Below are positions 44,255 through 53,060 of a stretch of DNA of 64,000 nucleotides, one piece after another. Position 1 is the stretch's first letter, and the number at the start of each line of letters is the position of its first letter. Location: NCBI RefSeq assembly GCF_001509585.1, contig NZ_LNCI01000004.1:124001-188000 (forward strand), given 5' to 3'. The DNA is from Tropicimonas marinistellae (GTDB taxonomy: Bacteria; Pseudomonadota; Alphaproteobacteria; Rhodobacterales; Rhodobacteraceae). A model generated the notes under the pieces. The model saw nothing but the letters and a program-made list of their open reading frames with translations. It was not told the origin of the DNA and ran no database searches. Made by a program: the position numbers and the translations under genes.

Positions 44255-45172
44255 ATGACTGACCGGAATACGCGTCTCAACATATCTGCTGCCATCGCGT
44301 CCGCCTGCGTTGCGGCGGTGCTCGTCGGCATCAAGCTCTGGGCGCTCGGGCACACTGGCGCGCTCACGATCGCGGCCTCCCTCGCAGACAGTGCCATCGA
44401 CCTCATGATGTCGTTCGCGGGCCTCGCCGCGATTGTCTACGCTTCCCGGCCACCGGACGAAGATCACGGTTTCGGCCACAGCTCGGCGGAAGATCTCGCA
44501 GCACTAGGGCAGGCATTGTTTCTGCTCGGCGCGGCCGTCGTCATCGGTGTAGCCGGTGCGCGCCGCCTCCTCACACCGGAACCACCGGCGCTCGCCGATG
44601 AGGGTGCGGGGATCGCCGTCATGATCGTCTCGATCATACTTACCGGCGCCCTGATTGCATGGCAGCGCTATGTCGCGGCGCGCACGAAGAACCGGGTGAT
44701 AGAAGGCGCGTCGCTTCAGTATATCGGCGATCTGATCCCCAACATCGGCGCGATCTGCTCACTCTGGGCCTCGGCCAGCTTCGGTCTGACCAGCGTGGAT
44801 AGCGCCGTTGCCATAGCCACCGCCGGCATCTTGGTGGCGGGCGCTTTCGGTATCGGCCGCAGCGCGTGGCATGCGCTGATGGACCGCGAGGCGGACCCAG
44901 ATACGGTTGCCGAAATCGCGGCTATGGCGCGGGACTGGCCCGGGATCAACGGTTTTCACGACCTTCGCACGCGGTCCTCCGGGCAGCGGCTTTTCGTCAA
45001 TATCCATGTAGAGATCGACGGACGCCTCCCCCTGACCGCGGCACACGACATTGGCGCGGGGTTGCGGCATGCGATCCTGGAAGCCTTTCCGCAAGCCGAT
45101 GTCATCATTCACCACGACCCCGTGAGGGACCCGGCGGAACTCACGCCGCAGGGGCAAGTCCGCGACCTTTAA
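44255..45172 (+). CDS. fieF: Cation diffusion facilitator (FieF-like)
   Basis: A 305-residue CDF exporter with six membrane helices and a cytoplasmic C-terminal domain (FVNIHVEIDGRLPL). The first metal pair D45/D49 in SLADSAID and the HGFGH motif at 71-75 line up with E. coli FieF. At the second half of the transport site the usual histidine is glutamine: LQYIGD gives Q155 and D159, against H153/D157 of FieF, which may alter metal choice. It likely exports zinc, iron or manganese. Its 3' end overlaps the convergent M3 peptidase gene by 32 bases. Confidence 0.88.
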   Translation: MTDRNTRLNISAAIASACVAAVLVGIKLWALGHTGALTIAASLADSAIDLMMSFAGLAAIVYASRPPDEDHGFGHSSAEDLAALGQALFLLGAAVVIGVAGARRLLTPEPPALADEGAGIAVMIVSIILTGALIAWQRYVAARTKNRVIEGASLQYIGDLIPNIGAICSLWASASFGLTSVDSAVAIATAGILVAGAFGIGRSAWHALMDREADPDTVAEIAAMARDWPGINGFHDLRTRSSGQRLFVNIHVEIDGRLPLTAAHDIGAGLRHAILEAFPQADVIIHHDPVRDPAELTPQGQVRDL

Positions 45173-47168
45173 GCAAGGCCTCAACGCCGGGAAGCCGCCC
45201 GCGAAAGGCGGTGTAGAGCACATCGGGTTCCCGGGAACTGCCGGCAGAGAGCACATGCGTCTCCAGCGCCCGTGCCGTATCCGGATCGAAGGGGTCGCCC
45301 GCCTCTTCGAAGGCAGCGAAGGCGTCGGCATCCATCACTTCGGACCACATGTAGCTGTAGTAGGCCGACGCGTAGTAACCGCCCGAGAAAACATGCGCGA
45401 AATGCGGCGTCGCATGACGCATTCGGATCGCCGCCGGCATCCCGATGCTTTCCAAGACCTCGGCCTGTTTCTGCATTGGATCGGCAGGCGGCGCACCGTC
45501 GTGGAACTCCAGGTCGACAATGGCGGAGGCAATGTACTCCACGGTCTGGAAACCCATGTCGAAGGTCGCCGCGGCCAGAACGCGTTCCAGCATCTCGGCA
45601 GGCATAGGCGCGCCGGTCTCGGCATGTGTGGCGAACTCTGCCAAAACGTCGGGGACCTCCAACCAGTGCTCGTATAGCTGGCTCGGCAACTCCACGAAAT
45701 CGCGCGGCACGGAGGTACCAGAGATGTATTCGTAGGTAACGTCACTCAGCATCTGGTGCAGTGCGTGTCCGAACTCGTGAAACAGCGTACGCGCATCGTC
45801 ATAAGATAGCAGTGCGGGAGCACCGTCGGCGGGTTTGGCGAAGTTGCAGACGTTAATCACATGCGGGCGAATATCGCCTGCGAGCTTCTGCTGACTGCGC
45901 AAGGCCGAACACCACGCACCCGACCGTTTGCCAGATCGTGCGAAGTAGTCACCGATGAAAACCGCCAAATGCTTGCCGTCGCGAGTCACTTCCCAGGCGC
46001 GCGCGTCCGGGTGATGGAGCGCCACGTCGAGTGGTGCGAAGTCCAGCCCGAACAGACGATTTGCACAGGAGAACACCGCCTCAATCATGCGATCGAGTTG
46101 GATGTAGGGCTTCAGCTCCGCCTCGTCGAGATCATGCTCCTCTTTGCGCCGCTTCTCGGAGTAATAGCGCCAGTCCCAGGGCTGCAGCGGCATATCCCCG
46201 CCATCGGCAACCAAGGCCCGCTCCAGCCATGCGGCGTCGGCATCCGCCCGCGCCTTCGCCGGCGCCCATACACCCATGAGGAGTTCGCGCACGCGTTCCG
46301 GCGTGCGCGCCATTTCTGTTTCCAACTTGAAATCGGCAAAGCTCTCGTAGCCCAACAACGCCGACTGCTCCGCGCGCAGGCGCAGCATTTCGGCGGCAAG
46401 TGCCCGGTTGTCGGTTTTCCCGCCATTGGCGCCACGGGCGGCCCAGGCTTCGAATGCCTTTTCCCGCAAGTCGCGGCGGGGCGAGAATTGCAGGAACGGC
46501 ACGATGAGCGACCTTGAGAGTGTAACCACAGGCCGGTCCGCTCCCTTTTCCTCGCCGGCGGCGCGCGCCGCGTCCACCACGAAACCGGGAAGCCCGTCTA
46601 ACCCGGCCTCGTCGAGTTCCATGTACCAATCCCGTTCATCGGCCAGCAGGTTTTGCCCGAAGGCGGTTCCAAGTTCGGCGAGGCGGGTATTGATCTCCCT
46701 CAGACGCGCGCGCCCCTCCGGGTCGAGCGCCGCGCCCGCACGCAGAAAACTCCGATGGTTCAGGAACAAAACGCGCTGTTGTTCCTCGGTCAGTTCCAGC
46801 GAGTCGCGCGCTTGCCACAGTGTCTCGACGCGCGCGAAAAGCGCCTCGTTCAGCGACACATCCGACGAGTACTCCGCCAAACGCGGCGAGAAATCGCGCT
46901 GGAGCGTCTCCCGTACAGGATTCGAATCGACGCTTGCGAGCATGTAGAAAACCGACAGCACATCGTGCAGTTCCTTTCCTGCAAGTTCCAGAGCCTCGAT
47001 TGTGTTGCCGAATGTGGGAGCCTCCGGGCAATTCGCAATGGCGTCGATCTCCGCTTTCGCGGCGGCGAGGGCCGTGTCGAACGCCGGCGCGAAATCATCG
47101 TCCGAGATTGCCGCGAATTCGGGAAGCTGGAAGGGCTGGGCGCGGTCGGCCAGAAGCGGGTTGGTCAA
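45141..47168 (-). CDS. M3-family metallopeptidase (Dcp / oligopeptidase A)
   Basis: A 675-residue thimet-like peptidase. The zinc site is LFHEFGHALHQM (HEXXH, near residue 460), with the third ligand glutamate in DFVELPSQLYEHW. Downstream FAHVFSGGYYASAYYSYMWSEV holds the substrate-binding tyrosines. It cuts oligopeptides in the cytoplasm (Dcp type removes C-terminal dipeptides). The start was set at TTG 47168 because CGGAG lies seven bases before it and it yields MTNPLLAD, the family N-terminus; another TTG six codons earlier lacks a ribosome site. Tail-to-tail overlap with fieF. Confidence 0.93.
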   Translation of the reverse strand: MTNPLLADRAQPFQLPEFAAISDDDFAPAFDTALAAAKAEIDAIANCPEAPTFGNTIEALELAGKELHDVLSVFYMLASVDSNPVRETLQRDFSPRLAEYSSDVSLNEALFARVETLWQARDSLELTEEQQRVLFLNHRSFLRAGAALDPEGRARLREINTRLAELGTAFGQNLLADERDWYMELDEAGLDGLPGFVVDAARAAGEEKGADRPVVTLSRSLIVPFLQFSPRRDLREKAFEAWAARGANGGKTDNRALAAEMLRLRAEQSALLGYESFADFKLETEMARTPERVRELLMGVWAPAKARADADAAWLERALVADGGDMPLQPWDWRYYSEKRRKEEHDLDEAELKPYIQLDRMIEAVFSCANRLFGLDFAPLDVALHHPDARAWEVTRDGKHLAVFIGDYFARSGKRSGAWCSALRSQQKLAGDIRPHVINVCNFAKPADGAPALLSYDDARTLFHEFGHALHQMLSDVTYEYISGTSVPRDFVELPSQLYEHWLEVPDVLAEFATHAETGAPMPAEMLERVLAAATFDMGFQTVEYIASAIVDLEFHDGAPPADPMQKQAEVLESIGMPAAIRMRHATPHFAHVFSGGYYASAYYSYMWSEVMDADAFAAFEEAGDPFDPDTARALETHVLSAGSSREPDVLYTAFRGRLPGVEALLKGRGLAPAA

Positions 47169-47229
47169 GGCGGGGCTCCGTTTCAAGGGTCGCGCAGAAT
47201 CTATGGTGCCCCGCCTTCCGTTGCCAGTG

Positions 47230-47661
47230 CTACTCGACGGTGATCATGATCACGTCCGAGACAACCGGCGGAGAATGGGGCACGTGGTTCATGTCGCCAA
47301 GCACCAGCTGAAGCGTATGGACACCGGACGCCAGTTCCAGGGTCACTTCGGTCTGGCCCTTGCCGAAGTGGATGTGGTTGTCGTCCGCCGGCAGTCCAAC
47401 CGTCAGTTCCTCGGCCCCCATCTCGCCTTGGCCAAACGGGGCACGATCCACCAGAAGGTGGTGGTGCCCGCTATCGGGCGCATCGGTCCCTGCCGGCGCA
47501 ACCTCCATCCCCTCGAGACCGAACTGCACGGTCACCGGCGAGGCAACGTTCGCGCCGTTTTCGATATTGGCGAAATAGACCCGGGCCCCTTCGGGCGACG
47601 GCGTTTCCTGGGCGCTGGCCGGCGTCGCGGCCAGAAATGCGGAAAGTATCAAAGCACGCAT
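47230..47661 (-). CDS. Exported DUF4399 protein
   Basis: A 143-residue protein with a signal peptide (MRALILSAFLAATPASAQ) and a DUF4399 domain: VYFANIENGANVASPVTVQFGLEG, SGHHHLLVD, HIHFGKGQTEVTLEL and VPHSPPVVSDVI. Histidine-rich segments suggest metal binding. The family is of unknown function and periplasmic. The strong ribosome site GGGGAGG supports the ATG at 47661. Confidence 0.87.
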   Translation of the reverse strand: MRALILSAFLAATPASAQETPSPEGARVYFANIENGANVASPVTVQFGLEGMEVAPAGTDAPDSGHHHLLVDRAPFGQGEMGAEELTVGLPADDNHIHFGKGQTEVTLELASGVHTLQLVLGDMNHVPHSPPVVSDVIMITVE

Positions 47662-47758
47662 GGAAATCCTCCCCTGTTCGCACATCCCCAATCCTACCAA
47701 CTGGCAGTGATTCCGAGAAGCCACCCCGAATGAGAGCCGGCTGCGGGCAACGAATAGC

Positions 47759-48556
47759 CTAACCCGGCCGACGCGCCAGCCGCTGCTCAAGCCGCCGCAA
47801 CAGGAGCGACAGGGTGACGGTCATCAGGAGGTAAAGAAAGGCCACCACGTTGTATGTCTCGAAGTAGCGGAAATTGCCCGCCGCCGTGACCTTGCCAAGC
47901 TGAGTAATATCCATGACGCCAAGCACCGACACGAGCGAACTGTCCTTGATCATGGCGATGAAATCGTTGCCGAGGGGAGGAAGAATCATCCGGAAGGCTT
48001 GTGGAAACACGATGAAACGGAAGCGCTGCCAGCCATTGAGCCCAAGGGCCTTGGCCGCTTCGACCTGGCCCTCGTCCACCGCCTGAAGGCCTGCCCGGAA
48101 CACCTCCGCGATGAAGGCTGAATACCCGATTGAGAGCGCGAGGATCGCGCGCCAGAGAAGCGGGAAGTCCCGGGTGCGGATCGCCTCGGCACCGATCTGC
48201 TCCAGCACCCAGTTGACAGCAACAACCCCGGCCGGCGCGATGACGAAGGCAACGTACAGCAGCAGCACCAGGATCGGCAGGCCGCGCACGATCTCGATAT
48301 AGAACCGCGCCGCGTGTCGCAGCACGGGGTGCCGCGAGAGGGAGCCGAGTGCCAGCAGCAATCCCAATCCGCAGGCCGATCCAAACGCGACGATGGTAAC
48401 GAAAAGCGTAATGCCGATGCCGCGCGACAGCGTAGCGAGGAGTTGCGAATAGAGGTCGTCCGCGGCAATGCGAACCAGGAAGAACACCGCCAGCCCCCCG
48501 GCAACGAGCAGCCACCAGGGGATTTCCGTTTCTTCATTCTTCGGCGTGGGGAGCAT
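47759..48556 (-). CDS. Polar amino acid ABC transporter permease
   Basis: A 265-residue His/Glu/Gln/Arg-type permease with about five or six helices. The EAA loop EAAKALGLNGWQRFRFIVFPQA (about residues 165-186) contacts an ATPase. The TM region begins ATLSRGIGITLFVTIVAFGSACG. The gene follows the binding-protein gene by 41 bases. No ATPase gene adjoins: DUF4399 is downstream and moeB precedes the binding protein, so the ATPase must be elsewhere or shared. The likely cargo is a polar amino acid. Confidence 0.9.
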   Translation of the reverse strand: MLPTPKNEETEIPWWLLVAGGLAVFFLVRIAADDLYSQLLATLSRGIGITLFVTIVAFGSACGLGLLLALGSLSRHPVLRHAARFYIEIVRGLPILVLLLYVAFVIAPAGVVAVNWVLEQIGAEAIRTRDFPLLWRAILALSIGYSAFIAEVFRAGLQAVDEGQVEAAKALGLNGWQRFRFIVFPQAFRMILPPLGNDFIAMIKDSSLVSVLGVMDITQLGKVTAAGNFRYFETYNVVAFLYLLMTVTLSLLLRRLEQRLARRPG

Positions 48557-48597
48557 CGCAGCCTTTCGCGGTCAGGCCCGCGATACCGTCACCGCGT

Positions 48598-49392
48598 TCA
48601 GCCGCCCATCTTGTAGTCGAGGAACCACTTCTTGTTCAACGCATCCAGCGTGCCGTCCTCGCGCATCGCCCCGATCGCTGCGTTGAAGGGTTCCACAAGG
48701 TCTGAACCCTTGGGGAAGATGAACCCGAAGTCTTCCGCACCGAGCGGTTCGCCGATGATCTTCAGCGCGCCGTCCGAGGCGGCGACGAATCCGTTTGCGG
48801 CCGTGCTGTCGCTCAGCGCCATGTCGATATCGCCCACGCGGAGCGCCTGGATCGCCGCGCCGAAGGTTTCGAAGAGCTTCATCCGCGAATTCTGCTCGTC
48901 ACCGTCGAGCACGTCGTAGATGCCAACATAAAAGGGCGTGGTGCCTGGTTGCGCACCGATCAGCAGGTCGGGATCGGCGGCGAATTCCTCATGCGTCGCA
49001 AAACGATCTTCCTCGCCGCGCACCATGATCAGCATTTCCGAGCGCAGGTACGGCTCCGAGAAGTCTACCTGCTCGGCCCGGTCTTCCCGGATCGTTATAC
49101 CATTCATCGCCATATCGTACTGGCTTTCGGAAATTGCCGGGATCATCGCATCCCAGGAAGCGTTTTCGTAGGTGACGGAGATGTTGAGGCGCGCGGCGAT
49201 CTCGGCAACAGCATCGTATTCCCAACCGATGGCATTGCCGGTCGCGGCCTCGACGAATTGCAGCGGTGGATAGGTGTTCTCTGTCACGACCGTTACCTCA
49301 CGGCCGCCAAGATCAGGCACGTCAGCGAATAGCGGCGTGGCGGTGAGCAGGACGGTGGCCGCAAGGGCGGCGACGGTGTTGTTGATCGGCAT
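48598..49392 (-). CDS. Amino acid ABC transporter substrate-binding protein
   Basis: A 264-residue periplasmic protein with a signal peptide ([23 protein letters not shown]) and an SBP_bac_3 fold. Segments include [27 protein letters not shown]-like [21 protein letters not shown], and the C-terminal [13 protein letters not shown]. It delivers a polar amino acid or similar ligand to the permease encoded directly downstream. Ribosome site GGGAGG supports the ATG at 49392. Confidence 0.92.
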   Translation of the reverse strand: MPINNTVAALAATVLLTATPLFADVPDLGGREVTVVTENTYPPLQFVEAATGNAIGWEYDAVAEIAARLNISVTYENASWDAMIPAISESQYDMAMNGITIREDRAEQVDFSEPYLRSEMLIMVRGEEDRFATHEEFAADPDLLIGAQPGTTPFYVGIYDVLDGDEQNSRMKLFETFGAAIQALRVGDIDMALSDSTAANGFVAASDGALKIIGEPLGAEDFGFIFPKGSDLVEPFNAAIGAMREDGTLDALNKKWFLDYKMGG

Positions 49393-49447
49393 GGAAGCCT
49401 CCCTGTTGTTTCCGGGCAAGTATGCCGCGGGCGGTCAGGCTGTCCAG

Positions 49448-50506
49448 TCAGACGCGACCGCCCCCTTTGCAGACCGGGCAGGACGGGCGCGGCTTGAGCG
49501 TGATCTGGCGTGTCTCGCCATAGAGCGCGTCATAGATCAGCATCCGCCCGCGCAGTGGGTCTCCGGCTTGCGCGATCAGTTTCACGGCCTCCACGGCCAT
49601 CATTGCCCCGACGACGCCCGGCAACGGGCTCAACACACCGGCCTCTGCGCAGGACGGCGCGAGCCCCGGCGCCGGCGCCTTCGGGAAAACGCACTCGTAG
49701 CACGGTGCGCCGGTGGCAGGATCGAAGACGCTGATCTGCCCTTCCCACTGGCTGAGCGCACCGGACACCAGCGGAACGCCGACCGCAGCGGCCGCACGGT
49801 TACAAAGGTAGCGGGTGTCGAAATTGTCCGTACCGTCGAGAACGAGATCGTACTCGGAGAAGAGTTCCTCTGCGATGTCTTCCGTCAAGCGACGATGATA
49901 GGGTTTCACCGCGATGAAGGGATTGCGAGCCGTCATCGCACGCGCCGCGGAGAAAACCTTGGGCGTGCCGATGTCCTCTTCCCGATGAGAGATCTGCCGC
50001 TGGAGGTTCGAGTCGTCCACGGTGTCGCCGTCGATCACACCGATTGTGCCCACGCCGGAAGCCGCCAGGTAGAGCAAGGCGGGCGATCCCAGCCCGCCCG
50101 CACCGATCACAAGCACACTTGACTGACGCAGCCGCTTCTGCCCCGGCCCGCCGATCTCGCGCAATACGATATGCCGAGCGTAGCGCTCGAGTTCACCCTC
50201 GGCGAAGCTACCGGCCCGGGCGGGTTCTGGCACGGGCGACGCGGCCGTCGGCTGTGCTCGCGTCTTCAGCCAGCGGATACCCCTGGAATAAATCGCCGCA
50301 AGGAGCGCAAAGCCTCCGATCAGGAGCCAGAGTGCCGGCGATTCTCCTGTCGCATCACGGATCGGATGACCGTCCGGCAAAACAAAATGCTCGAGGAGCA
50401 CAACCAGATAGAGACCGGCCAACATAATCCAACGGTGGCGGCGCGGCGTTTGCAGAAGAGCGCCAAGCCCCCAGATGACGCCGGCGACTAGAAAAACCAG
50501 CAACAT
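49448..50506 (-). CDS. moeB: MoeB/ThiF-type adenylyltransferase with N-terminal membrane segments
   Basis: A 352-residue E1-like enzyme. The catalytic core has RYARHIVLREIGGPGQKRL, VLVIGAGGLGSPALLYLA (nucleotide loop, about residues 131-148), GTIGVIDGDTVDDSNLQRQ, and zinc cysteines in CYECVF and CPVC. It adenylates the C-terminal glycine of MoaD or ThiS for sulfur transfer. Unusually for MoeB, the first 80 residues hold two to three membrane helices (LLVFLVAGVIWGLGALL, RWIMLAGLYLVVLLEHF, ALWLLIGGFALLAAIY). Its ATG overlaps the dut stop (TGATG). MoeB or ThiF cannot be told apart here. Confidence 0.9.
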   Translation of the reverse strand: MLLVFLVAGVIWGLGALLQTPRRHRWIMLAGLYLVVLLEHFVLPDGHPIRDATGESPALWLLIGGFALLAAIYSRGIRWLKTRAQPTAASPVPEPARAGSFAEGELERYARHIVLREIGGPGQKRLRQSSVLVIGAGGLGSPALLYLAASGVGTIGVIDGDTVDDSNLQRQISHREEDIGTPKVFSAARAMTARNPFIAVKPYHRRLTEDIAEELFSEYDLVLDGTDNFDTRYLCNRAAAAVGVPLVSGALSQWEGQISVFDPATGAPCYECVFPKAPAPGLAPSCAEAGVLSPLPGVVGAMMAVEAVKLIAQAGDPLRGRMLIYDALYGETRQITLKPRPSCPVCKGGGRV

Positions 50507-50973
50507 CAGCCGCGCCCTGTGGAGCCGAAACCGCCGTCACCCCTCTGGCTGTGTCCAAGGCCGGACACCGCATCAAAGCGCGCCTGGATCACCGGCGCCA
50601 CGATCATCTGCGCAACGCGGTCGCCGTGCTGGATCGTGTAGGCCTCCGTCCCGAGGTTGACCAACAGAATGCCGAGCGGCCCGCGATAATCGCTGTCGAT
50701 AGTCCCGGGCGTATTGGGCAGACTAATACCGTGCCGGTAGGCGAGGCCGGAACGCGGCCGGATCTGCACCTCGTAGCCCGCCGGAATCTCGATCCGTAGA
50801 CCGCTGGGCACGATTTGCCGTTCCAAAGGGGCAAGCGTAAGGCCCTCCGCCCGCTGCGTTTCCGGAAGATTCGCGCGTATGTCGGCGCCGGCCGCCCCAC
50901 TGGTCTCGTAACTCGGGAGCGCAACCTCCGGATCTGCCCAATCCTCGCGAAGCACCTTTACGACGACGCTCAC
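50506..50973 (-). CDS. dut: dUTP diphosphatase
   Basis: A 155-residue trimeric dUTPase. All five motifs are seen, including AGADIRA, RPRSGLAYRHGI, LPNTPGTIDSDYRG, DRVAQMIV and the C-terminal RGDGGFGSTGRG. It hydrolyses dUTP to dUMP and keeps uracil out of DNA. It begins with GTG overlapping the coaBC stop (GTGA) and ends overlapping moeB, so coaBC-dut-moeB are translationally coupled. Confidence 0.97.
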   Translation of the reverse strand: MSVVVKVLREDWADPEVALPSYETSGAAGADIRANLPETQRAEGLTLAPLERQIVPSGLRIEIPAGYEVQIRPRSGLAYRHGISLPNTPGTIDSDYRGPLGILLVNLGTEAYTIQHGDRVAQMIVAPVIQARFDAVSGLGHSQRGDGGFGSTGRG

Positions 50974-52160
50974 GTCAGTGCCTCCGCTATGCGCTGAGCC
51001 AATTGCCGGGCGACAGCATCCTTGCCCATTCGCGGCCAGGTCTCGACTTCCGACTCGGTGATGAGGGTCACCTCGTTCTCAGCCCCGCCCATGATGCCCG
51101 TCCCTTCGGACACATCGTTCGCAACGATCCAATCGCATCCCTTTCGAGCCCGCTTGGCCTTGGCATGCGCAGTCACATCGTTCGTCTCGGCAGCGAAGCC
51201 AACAACGAGCTGTGGCCGGTTTCGGTCCAAGGTTGAAACCTCGGATAGGATGTCTGGGTTTTCAGTGAACTCCAGCGCGGGCGGGCGCCCGGAGCCGTCT
51301 TTCTTCATCTTTTGGCCCGCAGCATTCTGCACTCGCCAATCGGCCACAGCCGCCGCAAAGACACCGGCATCGGCCGGGAGTGCCGCGAGTACAGCCTCGC
51401 GCATTTGACGGGCCGTTTCGACCGCCACCACATCCACGCCCTCTGGAGGTGGGACGGTCGCAGGCCCGCTGACGAACGTAACCCTTGCGCCAAGTTCGAC
51501 CAATGCAGCTGCAATCGCCGTTCCTTGCGCTCCGGAGGACCGGTTCGCGATGTAGCGAACCGGGTCGATGGGCTCATGCGTCGGACCGGAAGTTACAACG
51601 ACATGCTTTCCCGCCAGCGGCCCATCGGCGAGCGCAGCTTCTACAGCGGCCACAATCTGCGGCACCTCAGCCATGCGCCCGAAACCGAATTCTCCGCAGG
51701 CCATCGGCCCCTCGTCTGGCCCCACGGTACGGATTCCGTCGCCTTGCAGGACCGCCAGATTCCGCCGCGTTGCAGGGTGCTCCCACATGCGAACGTTCAT
51801 CGCCGGTGCGATCAGAACCGGCGTATCCGTCGCCAGCAGCAGGGTCGAGGCCAGGTCGTTGGCGTGCCCCTGGGCCATCTTCGCCATGAGATCGGCAGTG
51901 GCAGGCGCGACCACGACGAGATCCGCGGAACGGCTCAACTCGATATGCCCCATCTCCGCCTCATCGGTCAGATCGAAGAGGTCACGATAAACCTTTGCGG
52001 CGGCCAGCGCCGAGGCACTGAGCGGTGTCACGAATTGCTCCGCGGCCCGTGTCAGCACGGGTGTGACGGAACATCCCGCATCCTGTAGCCGCCGAATGAG
52101 ATCGAGCGACTTATAGGCCGCAATGCCGCCGCCGATAATCAGAAGGATGCGCCGCTGCAT
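50970..52160 (-). CDS. coaBC: Bifunctional CoaBC (phosphopantothenoylcysteine synthetase/decarboxylase)
   Basis: A 396-residue fusion. The N-terminal flavin decarboxylase has IIGGGIAAYKSLDLIRRL, PAMNVRMWEHPA and catalytic cysteine in GPMACGEFGFGRM (near residue 155). The C-terminal synthetase has VVTSGPTHEPIDPVRYIANR, VSGPATVPPPEGV and ADWRVQNAAGQKMKK. It carries out two steps of coenzyme A synthesis. The ATG at 52160 gives the family start MQRRILLIIGG. First gene of the coaBC-dut-moeB run. Confidence 0.96.
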   Translation of the reverse strand: MQRRILLIIGGGIAAYKSLDLIRRLQDAGCSVTPVLTRAAEQFVTPLSASALAAAKVYRDLFDLTDEAEMGHIELSRSADLVVVAPATADLMAKMAQGHANDLASTLLLATDTPVLIAPAMNVRMWEHPATRRNLAVLQGDGIRTVGPDEGPMACGEFGFGRMAEVPQIVAAVEAALADGPLAGKHVVVTSGPTHEPIDPVRYIANRSSGAQGTAIAAALVELGARVTFVSGPATVPPPEGVDVVAVETARQMREAVLAALPADAGVFAAAVADWRVQNAAGQKMKKDGSGRPPALEFTENPDILSEVSTLDRNRPQLVVGFAAETNDVTAHAKAKRARKGCDWIVANDVSEGTGIMGGAENEVTLITESEVETWPRMGKDAVARQLAQRIAEALT

Positions 52161-52241
52161 GGTGTCGTGCCCCGCTTTCCGAGCTTGCCTGCATTCGGGT
52201 TTAGGCAGCGTGCGCCGCGCATGCAAGCCGCGCGCCAGAGG

Positions 52242-53060
52242 TCACCCCTTCTCGAAAACGGCGCAGGGATCCTCGCGCTCGGCCGGTTCGGTCACGATCC
52301 ATGTATCATGAGGCACGAGATCGGGCGCCTCGGCGAACGGGGCTTCGAATTGCCCGAGCGTGACGACTTGAACATCTGGCGCCGCAGCCGCCAGATAATG
52401 TGGCATTCCCCAATCGCGACGCGCATGGCCGTTGCCGGTAATCACCACCACAGGTCCGCCGGTTTCGCGAAGGGCCGCCAGGGTCGTCTCGCTGAAACGG
52501 GCGTCGCGAAGGCGCTGCGCCTCGACCATTCCGGGCAGCATTTCCTCGGGAAGCGCATTGCAATGGGCTTCCATCTGCAACGCTTCACGCTCTGCTTGTT
52601 CGGCCTCGGGCAAGGGGACGAGACCGAACGTCTCAGCGCCATCGCCGAATGTGGCCGCGGCGCCCTGCCCGATTGCCTCTGAGAGATCCGAGCGCGGCAC
52701 GGCCGCTCCGTACACGGGCGTGTCCGGAACCGCTGCGATGATCTCGTGGTACATCGAAAAATCGGGCCAGCCGCTGTGCTTCCAGTCAAGCGCTTCTGCC
52801 ATGGCCCTAGCGTCATCACGCTCCATACCGTTCACTATTCGAGCCTTGTCCTCCGACAGCATCTCGAAAACCAATGCCGACGGGGCGAGGTCCACCACGG
52901 CCCTGGCCTGGTTTCGATGATGAGCGGGATTGTCGTGGACTTCGCCCAGCAGAATGACGTCGGCCGCGCCGGGGTCAAACGCATCGACAGACTCGATCTC
53001 GGCAGCTGGCACTTGAGAGGCGAACAGAACCAGCGAAAAAGGTATCAGCAAGGGTCTCAT
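52242..53060 (-). CDS. ChaN-family (DUF399) haem-binding lipoprotein-like protein
   Basis: A 272-residue exported protein. The signal peptide MRPLLIPFSLVLFASQVPAA is followed by ILLGEVHDNPAHHRNQA, the hallmark of ChaN, and ends with VVVITGNGHARRDWGMP and HDTWIVTEPAE. ChaN of Campylobacter binds haem and is linked with iron uptake. No lipobox cysteine is seen, so it is probably soluble in the periplasm. The ATG overlaps the rpoH2 stop by four bases, hinting that this protein is co-expressed with the stress sigma factor. Confidence 0.85.
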   Translation of the reverse strand: MRPLLIPFSLVLFASQVPAAEIESVDAFDPGAADVILLGEVHDNPAHHRNQARAVVDLAPSALVFEMLSEDKARIVNGMERDDARAMAEALDWKHSGWPDFSMYHEIIAAVPDTPVYGAAVPRSDLSEAIGQGAAATFGDGAETFGLVPLPEAEQAEREALQMEAHCNALPEEMLPGMVEAQRLRDARFSETTLAALRETGGPVVVITGNGHARRDWGMPHYLAAAAPDVQVVTLGQFEAPFAEAPDLVPHDTWIVTEPAEREDPCAVFEKG

